Shown here: one piece after another, positions 1-9,219 of the stretch
How the letters are laid out: every line of letters begins with the position of its first letter
Numbering within the stretch: the first letter of the stretch is position 1
Source of the DNA: Paraglomus occultum
Lineage: Eukaryota; Glomeromycota; Glomeromycetes; Paraglomerales; Paraglomeraceae
Length of the DNA: 20,979 nucleotides
Direction of reading: 5' to 3'
Assembly: GCA_910592205.1 (NCBI GenBank)
Contig: CAJVPJ010000607.1
Coordinates: forward strand, 1 to 20,979
The notes under the pieces: generated by a model
Database searches by the model: none
Seen by the model: only the letters and a program-made list of their open reading frames with translations
Told to the model about the DNA's origin: nothing
Translations under genes and position numbers: made by a program

Positions 1-384
1 TTCGATGTTGACATACAGTCTGGGACTAAAAAAACTGCACAAATTTTAAAAGCAAAATAAAGCAGTTGATAATTCGAATAATGACTTCATATATGTCAGA
101 GACACATGATCGATTATATTTTCCATGTGATTTGCGTAACATTGCTGTGACAAGCTTGTCATGCTTCTTTCAATGAAAATCAATAAAATCCGAAGTCCGC
201 TTCCCACGCTTCTTTTTTTCTGCGAAAGTAAACGCTATTCTTCTTGAGTGGGACATCGGCTCTAGGTTATTTGTATTTGACCTTAACGGCTCGTCGAATA
301 GTGACGCTTTTGATTATTTTTTCGTACATTGTATTTGTGTAATCAATAATTTTTCCGGAATAATTTCTTAGCGAAAGTGATCTG

Positions 385-401
385 CGTTCCAAATTGGAAC
401 G
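385..401. repeat. 17-bp near-palindrome, copy 1
   Basis: CGTTCCAAATTGGAACG, symmetric around a single central base, lies 41 bp upstream of the gag-like ATG. An identical 17-mer occurs at 1786-1802. The preceding 12-13 bases (cgaaagtgatctg here, cgaaaagtaatctc there) are also nearly the same, so about 30 bp is shared. Function unknown. Confidence 0.8.
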
Positions 402-417
402 GAAATTCTAAATAAAT

Positions 418-433
418 CTTTTTATATAAAAAG
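418..433. promoter_or_regulatory. palindromic TATA-like box before the gag-like gene
   Basis: CTTTTTATATAAAAAG is a perfect 16-bp palindrome ending 8 bases before the ATG at 442. It contains TATATAAA and could act as a TATA box. That is unusually close to the start codon, so the transcript would either have a very short leader or start elsewhere. Confidence 0.4.
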
Positions 434-441
434 TTACTAAA

Positions 442-2153
442 ATGCAATCTGAGTTTGATTTATTGAAACAACGGGTTATTGATCTTGAGGCTGAGAATGC
501 GAAGCTAAAACAAATTATTGAAGAGAATGCTAAACGCGAAACCGAGAACATTAACCTTAAGATGGAACTAAAAAGAAATAAAAGATATCACCTATCTATC
601 AGCTGAAAATTCTGAGCTTAAAATCAAAGTAGCAAAATTAAGCTGTAATTTCGAGGAAATAAAATCAAAGGGAATAATCACTGATTCTCCGGAGCAATTG
701 CCAATTTCCGAGAAAAAGATAGTAAGTGTTTCTACCGAATGGAAAATTCTAGCGTTACCCCCGAACAAATAGACGTACAAACTGGGGATGTTTCGGCATC
801 AGATATATCTGATGATATTCCCACAAAAGAAATTTCGCCACTTAATGAGAGTCAACCCGATAAGGAGGAAGCTATTACTCCCGACCCTATAACCGGAATA
901 GAACATAGCTCAACCCAGGTCCAAAAAACTGAATCATCTACAACCTCTTTGTCACAAAATATTACCGATAATGATACGGACGAGACCCTTGATTTTGTAG
1001 AAATGAAACATAAAGAACATGTTAGTAAAGAGATATAGAGAGAATTAGGGAAAAGAAACTTCGAGATCAAAATTCATCTTTGGATAGTACTTCATCGGAA
1101 CCATCCTACGAAAATCAAAATCTGGAATCATCTATAATATCGCAATCTATCTCTAATAGTTCTGAGTTATCTTCGGATAATAATTCATCATGTGATTCTG
1201 AGTCCAAATCGCCTACTAATGTATCGCTTAATCAGAAGCGTGAAACGCTTTGCTCCGCAAAAATTCCTTATAATCAAAAGGTAGAACGAGGTTTAAGACT
1301 CGAGCTATCTATTTGCACCAAAGATAATAACCACCAGATTAGTAATGTAATTGATATACAGATTCCTGAATTCTCTATAGAAGCAATTCTAACAGGATCT
1401 AGTAAAGTTACAGCAGAAAATATAGCTGATTTATTTAACATTGCTATGAAGACTAGACAAAAGGAGATTTTATGCTGGTACTATTATTATAAAGCGTACG
1501 AGAATAGGGTTAGAAATATTAAGACTATGGATAAAATTGATGACAAATCTGCAAGAACATTGGTATATGATGAAATCAAATCACTTCTACCTGATGTTAC
1601 TGATGTAAACTTGCGTAAAATAACTTTCAGAGCTAAAAGAGTTTATATATTGTTTAAAGGTATAGGAATAGATAAAATTAGCCAGGTGTCTTACAGTGCA
1701 AGTGCTATTTCAATGTTCAAATTCAAAATATCATAATCGATTTTTCTAAGTCAACTACTATAAATGAAAATCGAAAAGTAATCTCCGTTCCAAATTGGAA
1801 CGCACACGTAACTGAGCAAACTTTACCAGAAACTGATGTAAGTGTAGTAAGTGATACAAAAGTCAATGTAAATATATCTAATAATTTTCGGCCTCCTATC
1901 TATATTTTACCCGATAATCCAGAAGAGAAGCAAAAACATGTTATCAAAATGGCATTGGAACGATTTCCCGTTTTATCTTTGAAATATAGTAGTGGGGATA
2001 ATAATTATTTTGACTGTTCAGTAATCTGTCCTTTATGCGACAAAGATCATAATAAGAGATAATATAAAGTGTCTATGGGGTAGTGGTGATTATGTCAATA
2101 CAAAACTTATCGTATCAAATGTTATAAGAATTATCAAAATTCAATCCAAATAG
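442..2153 (+). pseudogene. broken gag-like coiled-coil gene, Glomeromycotina family
   Basis: The first frame opens with a coiled coil (DLEAENAKLKQIIEENAKRE). It is followed by an acidic Ser/Thr-rich stretch, then a basic helix, a second Ser-rich stretch, and a conserved block reading SARTLVYDEIKSLLPDVTDV and RKITFRAKRVYILFKGIGID. Near the end is a possible half zinc knuckle (CPLCDKDH, about 2030-2055). I recognise this as a very abundant gene family of Rhizophagus and relatives, possibly derived from a retroelement gag; its function is unknown. Similarity moves between frames near 582, 735, 1036, 1725 and 2058, so at least five indels have broken it. The longest intact piece is 1080-1736 (218 aa). 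It is convergent with the retropepsin-like relic that ends at 2359. Confidence 0.75.
1786..1802. repeat. 17-bp near-palindrome, copy 2, inside the gag-like relic
   Basis: This is identical to 385-401. Here it sits inside the old reading frame, where it would encode roughly SVPNWNA, whereas copy 1 is in the promoter. About 30 bp including the left flank is shared with copy 1, allowing one indel and two substitutions. Confidence 0.8.
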
Positions 2154-2287
2154 TAACGGTGAAAGCATAGAGCAATAAGAATCAATGGAAACTTCGGATA
2201 AACATGCGATTATGACCCATCAGAGGCCATGTTCCACGAACTTCTATGCTGATCCTACCCATGATGTGATTGGTTGATAAATATCTG

Positions 2288-2299
2288 ACCGTTAACGGT
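2288..2299. repeat. 12-bp perfect palindrome between convergent relics
   Basis: ACCGTTAACGGT followed by a run of T lies in the 205-bp gap between the convergent ends at 2153 and 2359. It may be a small hairpin. No function can be assigned. Confidence 0.4.
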
Positions 2300-2358
2300 T
2301 TTTTAATTATTCTGATTGGATGGATCACTACTTGCGGACACAGTTGGTATGCTTATTT

Positions 2359-3295
2359 TTACGAAGTTTTCGGGATAGAAGAGTCAACCTTTTTCTTTTT
2401 AGCCTTGCTAGCTTCGCTAATATGAACACGATTCTTTCGGGGTTTTATCGGATCAAGATCATACGAGTCTGAACTGATAGATTCTGAATCAGAGCTGGAT
2501 GAATTACTCTCTGTCTCAGATTTTATCCACGGTTGCTTTGCTTTATTTATACAGCTTAGTTCATACTCAATAATACAAAGTTTTTCAAAAATTCCATACT
2601 CTATATCATTTTCTATAGAATGAACCGACTTCCAAATATTATTGAGGTGCGTTTTGATTGAAAGATTTCCACATCCATCGCCTAAATCTACTTTAGGGTA
2701 TTTCTTATTCTTGGTAGCTTTGCTATTTTGGAAACATTGTCATCCATTTTTCTGGGTAATAGAGGTGCAGGAGGTGTGTTATGAAATATTCCATGACGTC
2801 TCTTTCGGTGTTATGATTTTCGACATCTGAGAGAATTTTGTTAATTGTATTTGCGATCTCATTTATTATTATTGATAAATCAGACCTAAATCGATTATTT
2901 TTAGTGGGGCTGGCGCTATTCTTGCAGAATGGTATAACTCCGCCATAGATTGAAATTCTTTCGCCATGAGGATCGATTATTGTTTCACGCAACCACAACC
3001 ATGGCATTCCTAATACAAGATCAGCTTTAGGTTCTTTGCAGACCACAAATTCATTTAAAACCTCATACTAATTTATCCCCACCCTTAAATCGAAAAGATA
3101 ATTCAAGGCTTTCCACGATACCTACAGCACTCTCCATTCTCTTTTTAATATATTTTGGTGGGTCGCTATATTTTATTCCAAGTTTATCGACTAAGCTTTT
3201 TCTAATGATGTTTTCGGCCGGCGATGTATCAATTAATGCCTTAACCAAGTAAGGCTTGTGACCCTCTTCATGGATTTACATTTTACATATGCCAT
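2359..3295 (-). pseudogene. broken retropepsin-like gene (first type)
   Basis: Read on the minus strand from the ATG at 3295, the product starts MAYVKCK, then HEEGHKPYLVKALIDTSPAE. This is the layout of a clan AA aspartic protease (hydrophobic strand, then D-T/S-G), but the catalytic triplet reads D-T-S and not D-T-G. The second signature follows as DLVLGMPWLWLRE. Further on come VDLGDGCGNLS, IWKSVHSIENDIEYGIFEKL, an acidic serine tract (SETESNSSSSDSES) and a basic KAKKKK tail, ending at 2359. Frameshifts lie near 3275, 3065 and 2725. The family is widespread in Glomeromycotina, with an Asp protease fold of unknown substrate; whether it is a retrotransposon remnant or a domesticated gene is open. 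No reverse transcriptase or integrase is nearby. Confidence 0.75.
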
Positions 3296-3402
3296 CTTGT
3301 AATATAATTTATATTATGCACTATATCTTTATCCAAAAAAATAACTCAGTCCGAATAATTATTGCAAAGCAATGACCCTTCGGGTCTACTCATTCTCCAC
3401 TA

Positions 3403-4261
3403 CTAAATAAAATTATTTGTATACCATGAATAATTAAGATTAATCCCACCAATCTCTCTGATACAATTACTGAGCGAAGAAATTAAATCTGTTGCGTCTG
3501 ATAATGCACCAGTAAACATTGGAATAGGTAAAAGTAGATCAGAATTGGACCATTCTTTATCTGAATAATCAGGACATTCAATTTTAATTTTTGGATTGAG
3601 TTTTTTTATCGCTTCTCACTAATCCCTTTACATTCCTTCAAACTAAGATATTCCAAATTAGTACAGTTGTGGGCTATTTCCTCAACAACTTTATTACTGA
3701 TTGAACAATTAACAAGCTCAAGATGTCTAAGTTTTGGACAAGAACGCGTTATTTCAGTAATACATCGATTAGTGAGACATTACATGAATTAAGACTTAAG
3801 TGTATTAATTTTGGACAAAATTTTGCAATTTCTATAATTGGTATATTAGTAAAACCATAACTTCAATTAAGAATAAGAAAGCGTATATCTGGGCATGAAT
3901 GCAGAATTGCACTGATCAAAGCATCTGAGATGTTTAAACCTTCCAAACTAAGATTAAACGATAGAGTGGCTTTATTTTTCCACACATAACCCTTTTAAAC
4001 TTCAAGAATCGCCAATAAAGATCTCCAGATGAATTGTTATTATATGTGTTTCCTTGACAATCTATGAAAAAATCAACGCGACGCCATAGAATAGGAGCAC
4101 TGCAGTGATACCAAAAGCGGTTAACAAATAAAGTGGGATAGAGGGATCGATCTATTTCTAAATAATATAAGATCTGTTCTAGCAATTCTGGTAAGTTAAA
4201 AATATTTAGACCCTTTAAGTCATAATTCGAAGAATCGCCTGCTCTGCAATAGTTGTCCCAT
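3403..4261 (-). pseudogene. broken F-box/leucine-rich-repeat gene
   Basis: The N-terminus reads LPELLEQILYYLEID then SLYPTLFVNRFWYHCSAPIL, the F-box-like helices typical of the huge F-box/LRR families of Rhizophagus. An intact family member would bind Skp1 through this part and substrate through LRRs in an SCF ubiquitin ligase. LRR-type repeats follow in changing frames: SDALISAILHSCPDIRFLIL, then IPIIEIAKFCPKLIHLSL, then SISNKVVEEIAHNC. The end matches NYSWYTNNFI and a stop at 3403. There is an in-frame TGA just after RFLILN, and frameshifts near 4255, 3950, 3785 and 3625. The longest clean piece is 3934-4185. Confidence 0.75.
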
Positions 4262-4319
4262 TTTTAAGAATATATATTATATATCTTTAATCGGAAAAAA
4301 AGCTAATGTTCGGATATTA

Positions 4320-4366
4320 ATTTAGGCGCACTTTTAAATACGTATTAATAAACATTTACAATGACA
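4320..4366 (+). promoter_or_regulatory. duplicated divergent promoter block, copy A
   Basis: The bases ahead of the ATG at 4361 (ttttaaatacgtattaataa, then acatttacaATG) match those ahead of the ATG at 5662, apart from a roughly 12-base indel and one substitution. Both blocks lie in a short gap, with a different minus-strand relic starting on the other side. Confidence 0.55.
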
Positions 4367-4549
4367 GAAGCTGATATAATTATGGCCCAAAGGGTCACTC
4401 CTAAGGGCCTGATTGCAGAAATAAGATCTCTATCTAATGATGGAGCTTGTTCGCATTTGATAGGGACAAAGTCCCATTGCAACACAATACCACGTAATAT
4501 CGATCTTTGGCTTGTTTCATTAATGTGCTACCCGGTAATAGCCATTTAA
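4361..4549 (+). pseudogene. MTEADI-type ORF fragment A
   Basis: A 62-residue frame starting MTEADIIMAQRVTPKGLIAE. It shares its first five residues and its upstream sequence with the fragment at 5662, but not its continuation. I do not recognise the rest. It ends where the minus-strand relic 4578-5583 terminates. It is probably the left-over 5' end of a repeated gene and not a functional protein. Confidence 0.4.
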
Positions 4550-4577
4550 TCCTGCATGCTGGATTATTTTAGCAGAA

Positions 4578-5583
4578 TTAATTTGTTTTTTCCATAAACG
4601 ATATGTCTTCTGGATAATTAATGACTGCACGATTTTTATATAATGCTAGTTGAACTTTAAATTCCTATATTTAGGGTCATTACCTATTTGCTTATGGCTG
4701 GTTAAATTATTTTTGATACGAAACACAAAATTTTCCCAGTAATCTCTACTATTTATTTAATATCCTAATTTTAATAAATGTATTTTGGTGGATAATATTT
4801 TGCAAACCATAACCATGCTTCTGACGTTTTAATATTGTTAACGATATAATTTACACCATATTCACTTAACCTATCTCGTGGGCCCTCTAGGCCATTGCTT
4901 TGCAATACTCCTCTTGACTCAAATTTCCGAATTGAAAATTTTGAATATCAGTATATCCAGATGAGATTCTATTCAAGTGAACGACTATTTTATTCAAAGG
5001 CTTTTTAAAGCCGAATCGAATTACTTCTTTTTTATTATCTCGTGATAGGCCATTAAAGAAAGTTTCCTTAAGGTCTTGATTTTCTAAGTCAATATCCAAT
5101 GTTGTAGCATATACCTTTATCATCTTGAAGTAATCATCCACAGACTGATTGAGCTGTGTTGGTGGTGGAATTTTTGGTCCAATAACTAATTGTATATCAG
5201 TTCCATCGAGCAATGTAAAAGTTTTATTAGAAAAGTCCACTTTTATTGCATTTTCCTGGAACCATGGCTGACCCAATATCAGTACAGATTCAGGTTCGGG
5301 TTTATTAGTAACGAAAACATCAGTAACTACTACTTGCTCCCATTTACGATCTTGAGACAGGATCGAAATCTTTATTTCATGAATATTCCCAACACATCGA
5401 CCTTGCTAATGGGATTATATATTTCTGCATCGCAGATGTCATCGATTTTCAAGCCTATGCTTTTACTACTTCCTCACCTATAATATTACAATTAGCACCG
5501 GATTCTAGTAGTATAACTGTTATTGGTACTTTATGACTCGTAGAGTTGCCCAAGGGCCTAATTTTGCAAGATAAAATTTTCAT
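4578..5583 (-). pseudogene. broken retropepsin-like/gag gene (second type)
   Basis: From the ATG at 5583 on the minus strand the product reads MKILSCKIRPLGNS, then VPITVILLESGANCNIIGEE, a retropepsin active-site strand in which D-S/T-G has become E-S-G. After a shift comes GLKIDDICDAEIYNPISKVD, then ESVLILGQPWFQENAIKVDF (the second protease signature) and IGPKIPPPTQLNQSVDDYFK. A gag-like section follows (ETFFNGLSRDNKKEVIRFGF) with tail pieces GPRDRLSEYGVNYIVNN and LALYKNRAVINYPEDISFME, ending at 4578. Frameshifts lie near 5485, 5385, 4895 and 4635, with a stop near 4775. The order protease then gag-like segment is reversed compared with ordinary LTR retrotransposons. The sequence is not closely similar to the relic at 2359-3295. 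Confidence 0.65.
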
Positions 5584-5614
5584 TGTGAAGTTTTGTTATA
5601 ACAATATATTTAAT

Positions 5615-5667
5615 TCTGCATTTTTAAATTCGTATTAATAAATAACTATTTAACATTTACAATGACC
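5615..5667 (+). promoter_or_regulatory. duplicated divergent promoter block, copy B
   Basis: This is the counterpart of 4320-4366: ttttaaattcgtattaataa, a 12-base insertion, then acatttacaATG. It lies in the 78-bp gap between the minus-strand start at 5583 and the plus-strand start at 5662. Confidence 0.55.
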
Positions 5668-5760
5668 GAAGCTGACATCAAGTCTGTTATAAATAAAGAA
5701 ATGTTAAAGCAACAGCGTGTAATTGATTCAGGTTCAGAATGTCCAATTATCACTTATTAA
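5662..5760 (+). pseudogene. MTEADI-type ORF fragment B with a retropepsin motif
   Basis: A 32-residue frame: MTEADIKSVINKEM, then QQRVIDSGSECPIITY and a stop. The I-D-S-G-S-E-C segment looks like an aspartic-protease active-site loop, here with an intact D-S-G, so this may be the front of a third retropepsin-type gene cut off after the motif. It is divergent from the relic at 4578-5583. Confidence 0.4.
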
Positions 5761-5788
5761 TATAGGACTATCCGTGAATATGAAAAGC

Positions 5789-6890
5789 AATACGTTTCTT
5801 GGAGACAGGTTGTTATTGTGGTTGCCCTCAAAAGATTCCGAGAGAAAAGTTTGCCGAATTACGTGAAGCATTTCAAGCTCTCTAGATCCGAACAAGATAT
5901 ATTTTTAATGGCCCAGCTGAATGCAATGAATGTCAGAGAAATACAGTAACTGCCAGTCGACGTCTTAAAACGAAAACACGTACTAACAAAAAGACTTTTT
6001 ATTATTGAGATCGCAATACGCCTCTTTGTCAGAAAACGTATCTCAATATGGTCGCAATATCACTTCGAAAATGTCAGAAATTACCTAGTGACAAATGGTA
6101 TAAATACCGCGTGTTCATGGTAATGTAAAAAGAGTACCGCGATGGAAAACAAAAATAACCATTGACATAACCGTTGCTACCGCCGTAAAGAATTTTATCG
6201 AAAACTATGCTGAAATTCACGGATTACCAAGGGGTCCGTATCATTTCGTCGACAATCATTTCGTTGACAGTTCATTTCGCCGACAATTAATTACCTAAAA
6301 AGGATAATTTCGAAATAATGTTGGTAAACATTTGTCGGCGAAATGATTGTCGACGAAATGATTGCCTCCCTTACCAAGTCCTGGCAGAAATGTCAATCGC
6401 ATTACTCAATAGCTACGCTACTGCCAGCCGAAATGAGTTACAAGTCAGCCTATCGTAATTTTATTGTAAGTCTCGAAAACGATAGCACATTGAACTTGTT
6501 AAAATATGACGCGTTCCGCAAGTTATGGCATCAATTGACGCCGTATGTTCAAATTATGAGTCCAAGAACGGATTTTGTGACACGTGCCAACATTTTCGAA
6601 ATGGCTTACAGTATAATGCTCGCAAGGAAGAAACAAAAGACTTAGTAAAAAAACAAAGAACATTTAGTTAAGGCTAAATTAGAGAGAAAGTATTACAACA
6701 AAAATACGAAATTAGCAGAACAACAGAGAAAATCAGTTAATAGTTACGTCGCAACAGGAGGTAAAGTTGATTATTGTAGCGTTGACGCTACTGCTCATTA
6801 CAGCTATGATTGAGCACAAAACGTTCGCGTGCCCCATTTCGATCAGCAAGTAGGTAAAATTTATTATCTCAGTCCACGTAAAGTGCATAT
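5789..6890 (+). pseudogene. transposon-type gene relic split by a MITE
   Basis: The product starts RFLETGCYCGCPQKIPREKF then LREAFQALSRSEQDIFLMAQ. It continues with TPLCQKTYLNM, GNVKRVPRWKTKITID, FIENYAEIHGLP, SPGRN, AEMSYKSAYRNF, LKYDAFRKLWHQLTPYVQIM, SPRTD, DTCQHFRNGLQYNARKEE, VDATAHYSYD and PHFDQQVGKIYYLSPRKVHI. I recall this protein as a multicopy family in arbuscular mycorrhizal fungi. It resembles the TE-associated DUF7869-type proteins also found in invertebrates, but that assignment is from memory. Its mechanism is not known to me. Frameshifts lie near 5875, 6108, 6403, 6550 and 6652, with in-frame stops near 6006 and at about 6812. Similarity stops at about 6890, so the C-terminal half is missing. 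A 139-bp MITE interrupts it at 6232. Confidence 0.6.
6232..6370. mobile_element. 139-bp MITE with 8-bp target-site duplication
   Basis: Terminal inverted repeats are about 32 bp: left 6232-6263 begins GGGTCCGTATCATTTCGTCG, and the complement of the right end (6339-6370) begins GGGAGGCAATCATTTCGTCG. They are identical from base 9 onward, differing at bases 4-8. Further CATTTCGNNGAC units extend the inverted symmetry inward. The element is flanked by perfect copies of TTACCAAG (6224-6231 and 6371-6378). An 8-bp duplication fits hAT elements, and also P or Merlin types; the GGG terminus does not decide. It encodes nothing and should fold into a long hairpin. The host reading frame runs correctly from HGLP into SPGRN across one copy of the duplication, so the insertion came after that stretch was already a gene. 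Confidence 0.9.
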
Positions 6891-8575
6891 TCCGTTATAC
6901 TTACGTAGTGCGGACATTGTTATGACGTCACAGAGGTTTGTTTTTTTAATTTTTTCCGTCCTTGAGTATAGCAACCCGGCGTTTAATTGTGCTGATAGAC
7001 AATGCCTGTTTTTCTTCTACATCTGCCAACACGGGATGTGAGTCATACTGAATCGTCAGTTTTATTTGTTACACAAAACATGTATGCATTTGAAAATTAC
7101 AATCTAGAGGCCCTACACAGAAAACTTTCCAGTCCGTAAATTACTTGACTGAAAACAACAAAAATCCCAAATTTCAACTTATCTGATATGTTATATGAAC
7201 AATTAATTACGCATCAGACATCGACATAATTCTTCATAATTAATATTACTCTGCTACTTGTTTACATTACCCCTGTCAATAATATAATCGCGTTTGATCC
7301 TATTACAAACAGTAAATAAATATTGCTTTGAGTTTTAGTAAACTTTCCCTGAATACAACATGTTGGCTGTTTTCTGAATTGTTCTGCGAGCCATTTGTTT
7401 ATATAATAAGAGAACGCAGATAATTAATTGACATTTTGTAGATATACAGTAAAGCTTAACTTCGGTTTTATGTATAAACTGGACAAAAGTGTTGGTGATT
7501 TTGTCAAAACATATGTTTTATACGGCCATTTCATTGCCCCCACTCCATCATTACGATTAACTATTTTCATTTCACATTATTATTTTTTCAATTATACGCT
7601 CCATACAGTCAGCAGTAAATCTCGATACTTTTGATGGAAAATTTACAATGACTTACACATAGTACATATAAACAATAGAAGTGTTTGAAAAAATTAAATC
7701 TGCAATACTTTTGTTGATAGTTAACCACACGTTCAACGCATTCGGTTTTTAGTTTATAGATATATACTTTTTTGTTGACGGATATCGAATATGATTTTCA
7801 GCGTAAGTTTCTGGCAAACAAACAAACCGACCACATATTCAACTTTGTTCGCAAATAAGGAAAATTCATAGTAAAGCAACATGGCGACGCTAAACGCCAT
7901 TATTGATTTTATGTTTCACCGGTTTGATATAGAGGGGAAGCTTGTGTTACGCTATTTTGCGGCAGAGCACCATTGGTCAATATACCAACATCTACTCCCA
8001 ATTATGGAACAAAGTATGTATCTTATATAGTTTCATAGAGAAACGGAAAACTTGTAGCATTGACAATTACACGCATACATTGAACACTAGATGTACCCTA
8101 TATCCCGTTGTCTATATCCAATGCTATAAACGTCTGTTAAAATTTTCGTATAGCATGAATGTTAAGCTTCCCAACGAAAGTGGATTCAGCCCTACACTGT
8201 CAATCAAAATCTTTTCGATTAACCCAAATCGCTATCTATCCAACTAGATTTCGGTATCAAGTGTGCGATTTCTTTGTATATAAGACAGCATCGCAAGCAT
8301 GATTTCCGGGGTTTCCTTAAACAGCAAACTCTTCGGGTACCGTCTGTGCATCGTCGGCAATGCTTTCGTCACTCAAAAAACAAAACTTTCCTTACCCAGT
8401 CAAAACATAGCAAGGTCGTTTTTAATGATGCGGTATTATATCTTGGTAATTAAATAAAATTTGATTATAACCAACAAATATCGACACAACTCACAGATTG
8501 CCTTTTGCTCAATCCAACCAACGTCATAGCTAAATAAACCTTGATATGATTACGAACACCAATTTTCTCTATTAC
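6891..8575. other. gene-poor AT-rich stretch
   Basis: No recognisable gene. Open frames at 6829-7041, 7428-7634 and 7942-8247 look like chance. One short frame with a good splice donor (7881-8030) is listed separately. On the minus strand, about 8160-8350, broken pieces such as TMHRRYPKSLLFKETPEIML and ILIDSVGLNPLSLGSLTFML read like worn coding sequence in a single frame with two stops, but I cannot name a family. Confidence 0.5.
7881..8030 (+). CDS. possible first exon of an unknown small gene
   Basis: The ATG at 7881 opens MATLNAIIDFMFHRFDIEGK, continuing LVLRYFAAEHHWSIYQHLLP. The composition looks protein-like. It runs to a stop at 8030, just after a consensus-like splice donor (GTATGT, about 8013), so it could be a first exon. 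I could not find a convincing second exon, a family or a conserved motif. It may equally be chance or a decayed gene. Confidence 0.25.
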   Translation: MATLNAIIDFMFHRFDIEGKLVLRYFAAEHHWSIYQHLLPIMEQSMYLI

Positions 8576-9219
8576 TTAGGAGGCCCCAGCCTGAACTGTA
8601 TACTGCTCCCAAAAATATATCCAATCCTCGTCGCTCCTATCGGGAGTATTGCTAAATCCAAACTTCAACACGATATCTCCCTTAACATTACTTTTCGCCG
8701 TCTTCTTCTGCAACGTGTAAGCAGCCGGAAGATTCCTAGGATCATCGTACTTTCGTGGTATACCATCATTGCCTCCACCGCTATTTCGGTCGAATAATCG
8801 TCTCATAGGAATAGTAACTTCACCAAGAAAGTCGCGACCAAAACTATCATCATCCCAAACGGTGACGGTGATGGCGACTGGTATGTTTGTGGAGGATAGT
8901 TTATGGTCAAAGACTGCATTCCAAACGGGGTTGAGATTCTTGGGAATGACCGGTGTTTGATATTTTGATTTACCCACACGAACGATGACGTACGGATCGG
9001 AAAAACCATTCTTATCTCTAGTATTAAGTACGGAACAAGAGATTATTGAAAAATCAAAACTAGACAATTAGAAGAAACGGCTAGTGGCCATGAATACTGC
9101 GAGATGAGTCTACGGTATACGTGTAGCTCGGGCAGTCCGATTCTCATCTTTGAGATTACTTACGCTATGGCCAAATCTCTAGCGGCCAGTACGCCTATCC
9201 TCAAGTTTACGTCGGCCAT
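8576..9219 (-). CDS. single C2-domain protein, 165 aa, two exons
   Basis: Exon 1 is 9219-9164, the intron 9163-9018 (GTAAGT...CTAG), exon 2 9017-8576. Spliced, the start reads MADVNLRIGVLAARDLAIAD and joins KNGFSDPYVIVRVGKSKYQT. This is a textbook C2 domain (about residues 4-135) with the calcium-binding Asp residues present: D20 and D26 in loop 1 (ADKNGFSDPY) and D74-D76 plus D81 in loop 3 (VWDDDSFGRDFLGEV). C2 domains of this kind bind membrane phospholipid when calcium rises. There is no catalytic domain, signal peptide or membrane segment. The last 30 residues (SNTPDRSDEDWIYFWEQYTV) are outside the fold and rich in acidic and aromatic residues. Read without splicing, the frame would need a TTG start at 9067, so the two-exon model is preferred. 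It is divergent from the carrier gene at 9517. Confidence 0.88.

Larger units (their letters stand above)
1..441. other. AT-rich 5' flank of the gag-like gene
   Basis: No coding region is visible here. The stretch is AT-rich and ends in what looks like the promoter and 5' leader of the gene starting at 442. It contains the 17-bp near-palindrome at 385-401 and a palindromic TATA-like block at 418-433, both listed separately. Confidence 0.6.

Noticed and set aside
1-30. Possible partial copy of the 14771-14992 MITE end (TGACATAC)
   Set aside because: Only eight bases match, and the following sequence differs.
5190-5483. 97-aa plus-strand ORF
   Set aside because: It lies opposite the retropepsin relic, whose protein signatures are on the minus strand.
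442-6890. Frameshifts on the left explained as sequencing errors
   Set aside because: Several thousand bases of core exons on the right contain no frame error. The left-hand genes also carry stops, truncations and a transposon insertion.
8576-9067. Unspliced 163-aa C2 ORF starting at 9067
   Set aside because: The start would be TTG. The two-exon model restores a full C2 N-terminus with an ATG at 9219 and intact calcium-binding residues.
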